The position numbers and the translations under genes were made by a program. A stretch of DNA of 59,493 nt from JBOHDX01 sp050700835 (GTDB lineage Bacteria; Actinomycetota; Actinomycetes; Propionibacteriales; Nocardioidaceae). Location of the stretch: the NCBI GenBank assembly GCA_050700835.1, contig JBOHDX010000037.1:1-59493 (forward strand). The letters are read 5' to 3'. Positions 50,558 through 59,469 of this stretch are shown piece by piece. The notes beneath the pieces were generated by a model. The model was not told the DNA's origin. It saw only the letters and a list, made by a program, of their open reading frames with translations, and made no database searches. The first letter of the stretch is position 1; each line of letters starts with the position of its first letter.

Positions 50558-51535
50558 CTACAGCCAGCCGGACTTCTTGAAGATCCGGAACAACGTGAAC
50601 GACACCAGCAGCATGATCCCGATCGCCATCGGATAGCCGAACCACCAGTGCAGCTCCGGCATGTGGGTGAAGTTCATGCCGTAGATGCCGGCGACAAGGG
50701 TGGGGGCCAGGAACAGGGCGGCTCCGGCGGAGATCTTGCGCATGTCGTCGTTCTGTTGCACCGAGATCCGCGCCAGGTGTGCGTTCAGCGCGTTGTCGAG
50801 GAGGTGGTCCACGCTGTCGATGCTCTCCGACACCCGGTCGAGGTGGTCCGCGACGTCGCGGAAGAACGGCTTGGCGTCCTTCGGCACGCCCTCGACCAGC
50901 CCCTTGGCCAGGTCCTTGACCGGGATCCGCAGCGGGATGACGGCGCGACGTACCTCCATCGCCTCGCGCTTGAGCCGATAGATCCGCTCGGCGTCGCGGG
51001 TGCGCTCGTCGGAGAACACCGACTGCTCCACCTCGGCGACGTCGTTCTCCAGCCCCTCGGTCACGTCCGAGTAGCGGTCGACGACTCCGTCCACGATGGC
51101 GTACATCGCGGCCGCCGGTCCGTGCCCGAGCGTGGAGTTCGACTCCTCGGCGGCCTTGCGCACGCCGCTGAGGTCGACCCCACGGCCGTGGCGCACCGAC
51201 ACGATGTAGTTCTGGCCGAGGAAGATGTTGACCTCGCCGGTCTCGACCGCGTCCTCGGCGTCGACGTACCACAAGGTCTTGAGCACCATGAACAACCCGT
51301 CGCCGTAGCGCTCGAGCTTGGGACGCTGGTGCGCCTTGACGGCGTCCTCGACCGCGAGCGGGTGCAGCCCGAACACGTCGGCCGCGCGTTGCAGCTCCTC
51401 GGCGGTCGGCTGATAGAGCCCGAGCCAGACGAAGTCCTCGCCGGTGGCAGCCGCGAACGCCGCCGCGAGGTCGTGGCGGTGGCTGTCGGTCTCGATCCGC
51501 GTGCCGGAGTGATAGACGGCGCAGTCGATGATCAC
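50558..51535 (-). CDS. corA: CorA-type magnesium/cobalt transporter
   Basis: The protein has 325 residues. A large cytoplasmic N-terminal domain is followed by two membrane segments at the C-terminus, with the signature GMN in IYGMNFTHMPELHWWFGYP, then a basic KKSGWL end. CorA forms a pentameric channel for Mg2+, Co2+ or Ni2+. GTG 51535 begins the conserved IIDCAVYHSG. It converges on uppP with 19 bases between stops. Confidence 0.95.
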   Translation of the reverse strand: MIIDCAVYHSGTRIETDSHRHDLAAAFAAATGEDFVWLGLYQPTAEELQRAADVFGLHPLAVEDAVKAHQRPKLERYGDGLFMVLKTLWYVDAEDAVETGEVNIFLGQNYIVSVRHGRGVDLSGVRKAAEESNSTLGHGPAAAMYAIVDGVVDRYSDVTEGLENDVAEVEQSVFSDERTRDAERIYRLKREAMEVRRAVIPLRIPVKDLAKGLVEGVPKDAKPFFRDVADHLDRVSESIDSVDHLLDNALNAHLARISVQQNDDMRKISAGAALFLAPTLVAGIYGMNFTHMPELHWWFGYPMAIGIMLLVSFTLFRIFKKSGWL

Positions 51536-51597
51536 GCCGACATTGTGCCCGCTGGCAGCGCCGGGCACGGGCGCGAACTGCCGGTGCCGGCGAGCCC

Positions 51598-51603
51598 TAG
51601 TCT
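51598..51603 (+). promoter_or_regulatory. -10 box of the histidine phosphatase gene (leaderless)
   Basis: TAGTCT followed by 6 bases and GTG 51610. It favours 51610 over the in-frame GTG at 51604. Confidence 0.5.
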
Positions 51604-51609
51604 GTGCGC

Positions 51610-52308
51610 GTGCCCACGATGATCCTGGTACGTCACGGGCGTACCGCTGCCAACGTCGACGGCGTGCTGGCGGGCCGATCGCCGGGAGTGGACCTTGACG
51701 ACGTCGGGCGTGAGCAGGCCGCTGCAGTCGCGGCGCGCCTGTCGCCCCTTCCGGTGCGGGTGGTCGTCTCGAGCCCGTTGGAGCGGACGATGCAGACGGC
51801 GACGGTGATCGCGAAGTCCGCGCCGGAACCGCTGCGAGTCCACCGCGACCGGGGACTGATCGAGTGCGGCTACGGCACCTGGACGGGGCGACGGCTCGCC
51901 GACCTCGCCAAGGAGACGCTGTGGCGGACGGTTCAGACGCAACCGAGCGCCGCGCGCTTCCCGGACGGTGAGTCGATGCCGGAGATGCAGCACCGGGCGC
52001 TGCAGGCGGTGCGCCGGTGGGACGCCGTCGTCGCTGCCGAGCACGGGCCGCACGCGCTGTGGGTCGCGGTCAGCCACGGAGACGTGATCAAGGCGATCAT
52101 CGCCGATGCCCTGGCGACGCACCTCGATCAGTTCCAGCGGATCGTCGTCTCGCCGGCCTCGGTGACCGTCATCAGCTACACCGACGCGCGGCCGTACGTC
52201 GTGCACGTCAATGACACCGGCAGCGACTTGGCCGGGCTGCGGCCGCCGACGAAGCGCCGGCGCAGACGTCGTGGCGGCGACGACGCGGTCGTGGGCGGCG
52301 GTGCGTGA
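51610..52308 (+). CDS. Histidine phosphatase, MSMEG_4193 type
   Basis: The protein has 232 residues and a phosphoglycerate mutase-like fold. The catalytic ILVRHGRTAAN is at the start, SSPLERTMQTA in the middle and VSHGDVIKAI near 155, with an arginine-rich KRRRRRRGG tail. It matches the MSMEG_4193 family, whose substrate is not known. It heads a conserved actinobacterial run with DUF3090, SCO1664-type and mshC genes, so a role in mycothiol or thiol metabolism is a reasonable guess. Confidence 0.88.
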   Translation: MPTMILVRHGRTAANVDGVLAGRSPGVDLDDVGREQAAAVAARLSPLPVRVVVSSPLERTMQTATVIAKSAPEPLRVHRDRGLIECGYGTWTGRRLADLAKETLWRTVQTQPSAARFPDGESMPEMQHRALQAVRRWDAVVAAEHGPHALWVAVSHGDVIKAIIADALATHLDQFQRIVVSPASVTVISYTDARPYVVHVNDTGSDLAGLRPPTKRRRRRRGGDDAVVGGGA

Positions 52309-52317
52309 TCGCCCCAT

Positions 52318-52323
52318 TAGGCT
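52318..52323 (+). promoter_or_regulatory. -10 box of the DUF3090 gene (leaderless)
   Basis: TAGGCT followed by 6 bases and ATG 52330. Confidence 0.5.
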
Positions 52324-52329
52324 CGCTGC

Positions 52330-52854
52330 ATGGTGACGCACGAGTACGACTCACCGGACCGGTTCGTGGCCGGCACGGTGGGCCCGCCCGGTGAGCGGAC
52401 GTTCTTCCTGCAGGCTCGCGACGGCAGCCGGGTCACCTCGGTGGCGCTGGAGAAGCAGCAGGTCGAGGTTCTGGGTGAGCGCCTCGGCGACCTCGTCGAG
52501 CAGATACCAGAGGATCTGGGCGGGGGCGGCACCGACGTGCCTGCCGTGGACCAGGAACCGCTCGACCAGCCGATCGACGAGGAGTTCCGCGTCGGGGCGA
52601 TGACGCTCGCCTGGGACCCCGACCAGGGCGTCGTGGTGGTCGAGGCGTTCAAGGTCACCGAGGACGAGGACGAGGAGTCCGATGAGGCGCTCGTCGTCCG
52701 GCTGACGCCCGAGCACGCGCGAGCCTTCTCGGCCCGCGCGGCAAAGGTCGTGTCGGCGGGGCGGGGGCAGTGTCAGTTCTGTGGCAACCCGATGAATCCG
52801 ACGGGCCACATCTGTCCACGGGCCAACGGCTTCCTCCGCGTCAATGCCGGCTGA
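52330..52854 (+). CDS. DUF3090 family protein
   Basis: The protein has 174 residues with no known function. An acidic middle part (EDEDEESDE) is followed by CQFCGNPMNPTGHICPRANG, a possible zinc-binding CxxC and C pair near the C-terminus. It is conserved next to MSMEG_4193, SCO1664 and mshC in actinobacteria. Its end overlaps the next gene by 11 bases. Confidence 0.85.
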   Translation: MVTHEYDSPDRFVAGTVGPPGERTFFLQARDGSRVTSVALEKQQVEVLGERLGDLVEQIPEDLGGGGTDVPAVDQEPLDQPIDEEFRVGAMTLAWDPDQGVVVVEAFKVTEDEDEESDEALVVRLTPEHARAFSARAAKVVSAGRGQCQFCGNPMNPTGHICPRANGFLRVNAG

Positions 52855-53635
52855 CCGGATCGAGTCGCTGCTGTCATCGCATGAGGTGGCGGTCGAGGGC
52901 CGCCTCGTCCAGGCCTCCAACGCGACGTTCTTCGGCCACGTAGGCGAGGACGACGACGCGATCCCCTGCGTCTACAAGCCGGTACGCGGCGAGCGACCGC
53001 TGTGGGACTTCCCGGAGGGAACGCTCGCCGGGAGGGAGGTGGCGACGTACGCCGTGAACCGGCTGGCCGGATGGGACGTCGTGCCGGTCACGGTGATGGG
53101 GGACGGGCCCTTCGGGCCGGGCATGGTGCAGCAGTGGATCGAGGAGGACCCCGACAAGAGCCTCGTCGACCTGGTGCCGCCAGGCGCGGTGCCGGACGGG
53201 TGGCGGCACGTGCTGGACGCCTACGACCAGCGGGACCGGCCGATCGCCCTGGTGCACGCCGACGAGCCGCAGCTGCGCCGGCTGGCACTCCTCGACATCG
53301 TGGTCAACAACGCCGACCGCAAGGGCGGACACGTGCTCGTCGACGCGGACGGACACGTGCGCGGCTGCGACCACGGCCTCACCTTCCATCTGGAGCACAA
53401 GCTGCGCACCGTGCTGTGGGGTTGGGCCGGGGAGGCGTTCACCGACGACGAGTGCGGTGCGCTGCACAGGCTCGCCGATGCGCTCTCGAAGCCGGCCACG
53501 CAGCAGTCGTTGCAGCAGTTGGTGGCCGGGCCGGAGCTGACGCGGGTCAGGCGTCGGGTCCGCAGGCTCCTGACGGACGGGACGTTCCCGGTCCCCGGCG
53601 GCGGCTGGCCGTCGATCCCGTGGCCCGCGTTCTGA
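52844..53635 (+). CDS. SCO1664 family protein with a kinase-like fold
   Basis: The protein has 263 residues. The YKPVRGERPLWDFPEG motif, AGREVATYAVNRLAGW and NNADRKGGHVLVDADGHVRGCDHG suggest a phosphatidylinositol-kinase or HipA-like fold with ATP-binding lysine and catalytic aspartates. The function is not known. It lies between DUF3090 and mshC, and shares an 11-base overlap with DUF3090, so a part in the same pathway is likely. Confidence 0.85.
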   Translation: MPADRIESLLSSHEVAVEGRLVQASNATFFGHVGEDDDAIPCVYKPVRGERPLWDFPEGTLAGREVATYAVNRLAGWDVVPVTVMGDGPFGPGMVQQWIEEDPDKSLVDLVPPGAVPDGWRHVLDAYDQRDRPIALVHADEPQLRRLALLDIVVNNADRKGGHVLVDADGHVRGCDHGLTFHLEHKLRTVLWGWAGEAFTDDECGALHRLADALSKPATQQSLQQLVAGPELTRVRRRVRRLLTDGTFPVPGGGWPSIPWPAF

Positions 53636-53646
53636 ACGTTCGCCGA

Positions 53647-53652
53647 TAGGCT
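53647..53652 (+). promoter_or_regulatory. -10 box of mshC (leaderless)
   Basis: TAGGCT followed by 7 bases and ATG 53660. It suggests that mshC can be transcribed on its own. Confidence 0.5.
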
Positions 53653-53659
53653 GCTGGGC

Positions 53660-54970
53660 ATGCGCGCCTGGACTTCACTGACGGTCCCCGCGCTGGCGGA
53701 CCAGGGCTTTGGTCAGGGTGGTCCGGTGCGGGTGCACGACACAGCGTCCCGCGGTCCGGTGACCGCCGAGCCGACCGGTCCGGCCCGGATGTACGTGTGT
53801 GGCATCACGCCCTACGACGCCACCCACATGGGGCATGCCGCGACGTATGTCGCCTACGACCTGCTGCTGCGTGCCTGGCGCGACGCCGGGCACGAGGTCG
53901 TGTTCACCGAGAACGTCACCGACGTGGACGACCCACTGCTGGCACGCGCGACCGCGACGGGCGTCGACTGGCGCGAGCTGGCGGACATCGAGACGGAGCT
54001 CTTCCGCGCCGACATGGAGGCCCTGCGGGTGATCCCGCCGGACCATCTCGTCGGTGCGGTGGAGTCGATCGACCTGATCTCCGCCATGATCGCGCGGCTG
54101 CGCGACCGGGACGCCACCTATGTCCTCGACGGTGACGTCTACTTCGACGTCCGGTCCGACAAGCGGTTCGGCGAGGTTGGCGGTCTCGACGACGCGACGA
54201 TGACGATCCTCGCCAGGGAGCGTGGGGGAGACCCCGACCGGCCGGGCAAACGCGATCCGCTCGATCCGCTGCTCTGGCTGGCGGCACGCGACGGCGAGCC
54301 GTCCTGGCCGAGCGTGTTCGGTCCGGGCCGGCCGGGCTGGCACGTCGAATGCGCCGCGATCGCCGTCGACCGGCTGGGGATGGGTCTCGACGTGCAGGGC
54401 GGGGGATCGGACCTGGTCTTCCCCCACCACGAGATGTCGGCCGCGCACGCCGAGGTCGCCACCCAGGAGGCTCCCTTCGCCCAGGCGTACGTGCATGCCG
54501 GCATGGTCGGCTACGGCGGGGAGAAGATGAGCAAGTCGAAGGGCAACCTGGTGCTGGTGTCCGCCCTGAGAGTGGCCGGGCGCGATCCGGCCGCGATCAG
54601 GCTGGCACTGATGGCCCACCACTACCGCAGCGACTGGGAGTGGCAGAGCCTGGACCTGACCGATGCCGAGGAGCGCCTGCAGCGCTGGCGCACCGCGGTC
54701 GGCGTCTCTGCCGTCGCGTCGACGTCGCGGGCGAGCACCGAGATCAGCACCGAGATCAAGACCGAGATCAGCACCGAGATCAGCACCGAGATCAGCGCCG
54801 CGGTCCGCACCACCGTTGCCGCCGTGCGCGAGGCGCTCGCCTCGGACCTGGATGCCCCGCGCGCATTGGCGGCGATCGACGTCTGGTCGGTCTCCACGGG
54901 TGACCGGTCGCCGGCCGACGCCGACGTGGTCCGCACCCTGTGCGACTCGTTGCTCGGCGTACAGCTGTAG
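53660..54970 (+). CDS. mshC: Mycothiol ligase MshC
   Basis: This enzyme joins cysteine to GlcN-Ins using ATP, the third step of mycothiol synthesis. It has 436 residues and is related to cysteinyl-tRNA synthetase. The nucleotide motifs are ITPYDATHMGHA near 45 and GEKMSKSKGN near 290. A 20-residue stretch (360-379) made of five TEIS units, from a 12-bp tandem repeat, is inserted in the C-terminal helical region. It makes the protein longer than the usual 410-415 residues. It is unlikely to affect the active site. Confidence 0.95.
   Translation: MRAWTSLTVPALADQGFGQGGPVRVHDTASRGPVTAEPTGPARMYVCGITPYDATHMGHAATYVAYDLLLRAWRDAGHEVVFTENVTDVDDPLLARATATGVDWRELADIETELFRADMEALRVIPPDHLVGAVESIDLISAMIARLRDRDATYVLDGDVYFDVRSDKRFGEVGGLDDATMTILARERGGDPDRPGKRDPLDPLLWLAARDGEPSWPSVFGPGRPGWHVECAAIAVDRLGMGLDVQGGGSDLVFPHHEMSAAHAEVATQEAPFAQAYVHAGMVGYGGEKMSKSKGNLVLVSALRVAGRDPAAIRLALMAHHYRSDWEWQSLDLTDAEERLQRWRTAVGVSAVASTSRASTEISTEIKTEISTEISTEISAAVRTTVAAVREALASDLDAPRALAAIDVWSVSTGDRSPADADVVRTLCDSLLGVQL
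54737..54796 (+). repeat. 12-bp tandem repeat inside mshC
   Basis: Five copies of ACCGAGATCAGC (54737-54748, 54749-54760, 54761-54772, 54773-54784, 54785-54796). The second copy ends AAG. It encodes TEIS units and keeps the reading frame. Confidence 0.95.
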
Positions 54971-54997
54971 CGCCGGACGCCTGCAGGACGGCACGGG

Positions 54998-55852
54998 TCA
55001 GGCGTCGCCGGACCCGGCCTGCCGGCGCTTGAGGTAACGCTCGAACTCCCTCGCGATCGCCTCGCCGCTCGCCTCCGGCAGCTCCGAGGTGTCGCGGGCC
55101 TCCTCGAGCGCCTCGACGTACTCCGCGATCTCACTGTCCTCGCTGGCCAGCTCGTCGACCCCGCGCTGCCAGGCTCTCGACTCCTCCGCGAGGTCGCCCT
55201 GGGGGATGGGATGCTGGATGACTTCTTCGAGGTGGCCGAGCAGCGCCATCGTGGCCTTCGGGCACGGGGGCTGGGCGACGTAGTGGGGGACTGCCGCCCA
55301 CAGGGATGCTGCCGGGATGCCGGCCCGCCGGCACGCCTCCTGGAAGACCCCGTTGATGCCGGTCGGCCCCTCGTAGCGCGACTGTTCGAGCGAGAGACGC
55401 TCGGCCAGGGCGACGTCGTTGCTCGTGCCGCTGACCGGGATGGGGCGGGTGTGCGGGGTGTCTGCGAGGAGGGCGCCGAGGGTGACGATCAACGTCACCT
55501 GAAACTGCTGACCGATGCGCAGCAGCTCGTCGCAGTAGGTGCGCCACCGCAGGTTCGGCTCGATGCCGCGGACCAGCACCAGGTCGCGCCCGCCAGCCGG
55601 TGCCCGCCAGCAGTAGACCCGCGTGGTCGGCCAGGTGATGGTGCGCTCGACATCCTCGCCACCACTGACCACTGGGCGGTTCACCTGGAAGTCGTAGTAG
55701 TCCTCAGCGTCCATCTCGGCGACGAGGTCGGTCTCCCACACGTCCAGCAGATGGTCGACCACGCCGGAGGCGGCGTCGGCCGCGTCGTTCCAGCCCTCGA
55801 ACGCGGCCACCATGATCGGGTCGTTGAGGTCCAGTCGCTGCAGCTCGTCCAC
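54998..55852 (-). CDS. PAC2 family protein (proteasome assembly chaperone fold)
   Basis: The protein has 284 residues and the PAC2 fold: VAAFEGWNDAADAASGVVDHL at the start, LVRGIEPNLRWRTY and PCPKATMALLGHLEE later on. PAC2 proteins are common in actinobacteria with proteasomes, but the function of the stand-alone type is not settled. GTG 55852 follows a TACGCT box by 7 bases, which fixes the start. It converges on mshC with 27 bases between stops and is divergent from metH. Confidence 0.9.
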   Translation of the reverse strand: MDELQRLDLNDPIMVAAFEGWNDAADAASGVVDHLLDVWETDLVAEMDAEDYYDFQVNRPVVSGGEDVERTITWPTTRVYCWRAPAGGRDLVLVRGIEPNLRWRTYCDELLRIGQQFQVTLIVTLGALLADTPHTRPIPVSGTSNDVALAERLSLEQSRYEGPTGINGVFQEACRRAGIPAASLWAAVPHYVAQPPCPKATMALLGHLEEVIQHPIPQGDLAEESRAWQRGVDELASEDSEIAEYVEALEEARDTSELPEASGEAIAREFERYLKRRQAGSGDA

Positions 55853-55859
55853 GCCGTTC

Positions 55860-55865
55860 AGCGTA
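55860..55865 (-). promoter_or_regulatory. -10 box of the PAC2 gene (leaderless)
   Basis: TACGCT on the minus strand, 7 bases before GTG 55852. Confidence 0.5.
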
Positions 55866-55945
55866 CGGGCAGGGCGGCCGGTCCAGATGTCAGACACCAA
55901 TCTTGCGAGACGGGACGCACGTCCAGGTTTCGGACAGCTCGCTTG

Positions 55946-55951
55946 TAGCCT
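55946..55951 (+). promoter_or_regulatory. -10 box of metH
   Basis: TAGCCT followed by 8 bases and an in-frame ATG at 55960. A second in-frame ATG at 55987 has a GTCAGGAG ribosome site. No cobalamin or SAM riboswitch is visible in the 134 bases between PAC2 and metH. Confidence 0.45.
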
Positions 55952-55986
55952 GTTCGCCGATGCCCGTCCCGAGTCAGGAGTCGCCC

Positions 55987-58900
55987 ATGCCGGCGCAGCC
56001 CGATGCACTGCGCAGCGCCCTCCGAGAGCGCGTCGTCGTCTCCGACGGGGCGATGGGGACGATGCTGCAGTCGTACGACCTGGGCCTCGACGAGTTCGAG
56101 GGGCATGAGGGCTGCAACGAGATCCTGAACGTCAGCCGGCCCGACGTGGTGCGCGCGATCCATGACGCCTACTTCGAGGCCGGCGCCGACTGCGTGGGCA
56201 CGAACACGTTCGGTGCCAACCTCGCCAACCTCGGCGAGTACGGCATCTCCGACCGGATCGAGGAGCTGAGCCGCGCCGGCGCGGCGATCGCCCGGGAGGC
56301 GGCGGACGCGTTCTCCACGCCCGACCGGCCACGCTGGGTGCTCGGGTCGGTCGGCCCGGGGACGAAGCTGCCGACCCTCGGCCACGTCACGTTCGCGGCC
56401 CTCCGGGACGCGTACCAGGCGCAGACGCGCGGCATGCTCGCCGGCGGCATCGACGGCGTTCTGGTCGAGACCGCGCAGGACCTGCTCCAGGCCAAGGCCG
56501 CGACCCTGGGCGCCAAGCGGGCGCTGGCCGAGGCGGGAGCGGACCTGCCGGTGATCGTCAACGTCACCGTGGAGACCACCGGGACGATGCTGCTCGGCAG
56601 TGAGATCGGGGCCGCGCTGACAGCACTGGAACCGCTGGGCATCGACCTGATCGGGCTCAACTGCGCGACCGGACCCGCCGAGATGAGCGAGCACCTGCGG
56701 CATCTGTCCCGGCACGCCCGGATCGGCCTGGCCTGCATGCCCAACGCCGGTCTGCCACAGCTGGCCGCCGAGGGTGCGCGCTATCCGCTGACGCCCGAAC
56801 AGCTGGCCGACGCACACGACACGTTCACCCGGGAGTACGGCCTGGCGCTCGTCGGCGGGTGCTGCGGCACCACTCCGGAGCACATCGCGATGGTCGTCGA
56901 CCGGGTCCGGGGGCGTGAGCTGACGCCCCGCACCCCGGCGCCCGAGGCGGGCGCCTCCTCGCTCTATCAGCAGGTGTCGTTCCGGCAGGACACGTCGTAC
57001 CTGTCTATCGGTGAGCGCACCAACGCCAACGGCAGCAAGGCCTTCCGCGAGGCGATGCTCGACGGCCGGTGGGACGACTGCGTCGAGATCGCCCGCGCCC
57101 AGACCAGGGACGGCGCTCACCTGCTCGACCTGTGCATCGACTACGTCGGTCGCGACGGGGTCGAGGACATGAGCACCGCCGCCTTCCGGCTGGCCACGGC
57201 CTCCACCCTCCCGATCGTGCTCGACTCGACCGAGCCGGCCGTGCTCCAGGCCGGGCTCGAGCGATTGGCCGGTCGCAGCATCGTCAACTCGGTGAACTAT
57301 GAGGACGGCGACGGCCCGGAGTCGCGCTTCGCGCGGGCCATGCCGCTGGTGAAGGAGCACGGCGCCGCGGTCATCGCGCTGACCATCGACGAGGAGGGCC
57401 AGGCCCGCACCGCGGAGTGGAAGGTCCAGGTGGCCGTCCGGCTGATCGAGGACCTCACCCAGAACTGGGGCATGCGGGTCGAGGACATCATCGTGGACTG
57501 CCTGACCTTCCCGATCGGCACGGGTCAGGAGGAGACGCGACGCGACGCCCTCGAGACCATCGAGGCGATCCGTGAGCTCAAGAAGCGCTATCCCGACGTC
57601 CAGACCACACTCGGCCTGTCCAACGTGTCGTTCGGTCTCAACCCTGCCGCCCGGGTCGTCCTCAACTCGGTGTTCCTGCACGAGTGCGTCGAGGCCGGCC
57701 TGGACTCCGCGATCGTGCACGCCGCCAAGATCGTGCCGCTGTCGCGGATCCCGGACGAGCAGAAGCAGGTCGCTCTCGACCTTGTCCACGACCGTCGGCG
57801 CGAGGGGTACGACCCGCTGTCGGAGCTGCTCGACGTCTTCGCCGACGTCAAAGCCGCCGACTCCAAGGCCGACCGGGCTGCCGAGCTGGCGGCGCTGCCG
57901 CTGGCCGAGCGTCTGCAGCGGCGCATCGTCGACGGTGAGCGCAACGGTCTCACCGCCGACCTCGACGCCGCGATGGCCGAGGGTCGCCCGGCGCTCGGCA
58001 TCATCAACGACGACCTGCTGGCCGGAATGAAGACGGTCGGTGAGCTGTTCGGCTCCGGTGAGATGCAGCTGCCGTTCGTACTGCAGTCCGCCGAGGTGAT
58101 GAAGACGGCGGTGGCCCACCTCGAACCGCACATGGACAAGACCGACGAGGACGGCAAGGGCACGATCGTCCTCGCCACGGTCAAGGGCGATGTCCATGAC
58201 ATCGGCAAGAACCTCGTCGACATCATCTTGAGCAACAACGGCTACAACGTCGTCAACCTCGGCATCAAGCAGCCGGTGAGCGCGATCCTCGACGCAGCCG
58301 AAGAGCACCGCGCCGATGTGATCGGCATGTCCGGGTTGCTGGTCAAGTCGACCGTGGTGATGCGGGAGAACCTCGAGGAGCTGAACCAACGAGGCCTGTC
58401 GCAGCGATACCCGGTGCTGCTCGGCGGAGCGGCGCTCACCCGGGCGTACGTCGAGCAGGACCTGGCCGGCCTGTTCGACGGCGAGGTCCGCTATGCGCGG
58501 GACGCGTTCGAAGGGCTGCGGCTGATGGACGCGGCAATGGCGGTGAAGCGCGGCGTCGAGGGTGCATCGCTGCCGGTGCCGCGCCAGCGCCGGGTCCGCC
58601 CCGTCAACCGACCCTCCGACGACGACGTGGAGATCCCGTCGCGTTCCGACGTGGCCGTAGACGTTCCGGTGCCGACGCCGCCGTTCTGGGGCGACCGGAT
58701 CGTCAAGGGCGTCTCGCTCGGCGACTTCTCGTCGTGGCTGGACGAGCGCGCGACGTTCATGGGTCAGTGGGGCCTGCGCGGGTCCCGGGGCGGATCCGGC
58801 CCCTCCTACGACGAGCTTGTGGAGACGGAGGGGCGTCCGCGGCTGCGGGCCTGGCTGGAGCGCATCGCCACCGAGTCGATCATGGAGCCGGCCGTCGTCC

Positions 58901-59469
58901 ACGGCTACTGGCCGTGCTTCTCCGAGGGCAACGACCTGGTCCTGCTCGACCCGGAGACCCATTCGGGCGAGATCGCACGGTTCAGCTTCCCCCGGCAGCG
59001 GCGCGCCCGGTTCCTGTGTCTGGCCGACTACTTCAGGCCCAAGGAGTCCGGGGAGCTGGACGTCGTGGGGCTCAACCTCGTGACGATGGGCGTCCGCGTC
59101 AGCCAGGTCACCCAGGAGCTCTTCGAGGCCAACTCCTACCGCGACTACCTCGAGCTGCACGGTTTGTCCGTCCAGCTGACCGAGGCGCTCGCGGAGTACT
59201 GGCACGCGCGGGTACGCGAGGAGCTCGGTATCGCCGGCGACGACCCGGCGGAGCTGTCCGCGATCCTGCGTCAGGGCTATCACGGCGAGCGCTACTCGTT
59301 CGGCTACCCGGCCTGCCCCGATCTCGAGGACCGAGCGACGCTGGTACGCCTGCTGCGCCCGGAGCGGATCGGTGTCGAGCTGAGCGAGGAGCTGCAGCTG
59401 CACCCCGAACAGTCGACCGACGCCGTCATCGTCCACCACCCCGAGGCGACCTACTACAACGCGCGATGA
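55987..59469 (+). CDS. metH: Cobalamin-dependent methionine synthase
   Basis: This enzyme transfers a methyl group from methyltetrahydrofolate to homocysteine through cobalamin. It has 1160 residues with all four modules: homocysteine-binding (about 5-310; zinc-binding GGCCGTTPEHI), folate-binding (about 340-600), cobalamin-binding (about 645-880; GDVHDIGKN, with the B12 histidine near 734) and the C-terminal SAM reactivation domain (about 930-1160; AEYWHARVREELGI). ATG 55987 has an AGGAG site 6 bases upstream; an in-frame ATG at 55960 after TAGCCT would add nine residues. Its TGA overlaps a possible next start (ATGA). Confidence 0.96.
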   Translation: MPAQPDALRSALRERVVVSDGAMGTMLQSYDLGLDEFEGHEGCNEILNVSRPDVVRAIHDAYFEAGADCVGTNTFGANLANLGEYGISDRIEELSRAGAAIAREAADAFSTPDRPRWVLGSVGPGTKLPTLGHVTFAALRDAYQAQTRGMLAGGIDGVLVETAQDLLQAKAATLGAKRALAEAGADLPVIVNVTVETTGTMLLGSEIGAALTALEPLGIDLIGLNCATGPAEMSEHLRHLSRHARIGLACMPNAGLPQLAAEGARYPLTPEQLADAHDTFTREYGLALVGGCCGTTPEHIAMVVDRVRGRELTPRTPAPEAGASSLYQQVSFRQDTSYLSIGERTNANGSKAFREAMLDGRWDDCVEIARAQTRDGAHLLDLCIDYVGRDGVEDMSTAAFRLATASTLPIVLDSTEPAVLQAGLERLAGRSIVNSVNYEDGDGPESRFARAMPLVKEHGAAVIALTIDEEGQARTAEWKVQVAVRLIEDLTQNWGMRVEDIIVDCLTFPIGTGQEETRRDALETIEAIRELKKRYPDVQTTLGLSNVSFGLNPAARVVLNSVFLHECVEAGLDSAIVHAAKIVPLSRIPDEQKQVALDLVHDRRREGYDPLSELLDVFADVKAADSKADRAAELAALPLAERLQRRIVDGERNGLTADLDAAMAEGRPALGIINDDLLAGMKTVGELFGSGEMQLPFVLQSAEVMKTAVAHLEPHMDKTDEDGKGTIVLATVKGDVHDIGKNLVDIILSNNGYNVVNLGIKQPVSAILDAAEEHRADVIGMSGLLVKSTVVMRENLEELNQRGLSQRYPVLLGGAALTRAYVEQDLAGLFDGEVRYARDAFEGLRLMDAAMAVKRGVEGASLPVPRQRRVRPVNRPSDDDVEIPSRSDVAVDVPVPTPPFWGDRIVKGVSLGDFSSWLDERATFMGQWGLRGSRGGSGPSYDELVETEGRPRLRAWLERIATESIMEPAVVHGYWPCFSEGNDLVLLDPETHSGEIARFSFPRQRRARFLCLADYFRPKESGELDVVGLNLVTMGVRVSQVTQELFEANSYRDYLELHGLSVQLTEALAEYWHARVREELGIAGDDPAELSAILRQGYHGERYSFGYPACPDLEDRATLVRLLRPERIGVELSEELQLHPEQSTDAVIVHHPEATYYNAR

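Noticed and set aside
54737..54796. CRISPR array
   Set aside because: The 12-bp units are directly adjacent without spacers and are in frame inside mshC. No CRISPR array or cas gene is present in the window.
55853..55986. Cobalamin or SAM riboswitch in front of metH
   Set aside because: The region is short and shows none of the conserved boxes of those riboswitches.
55858..59439. Very long open frame on the minus strand across metH
   Set aside because: It is the antisense shadow of a GC-rich conserved gene; the metH protein accounts for the whole stretch.
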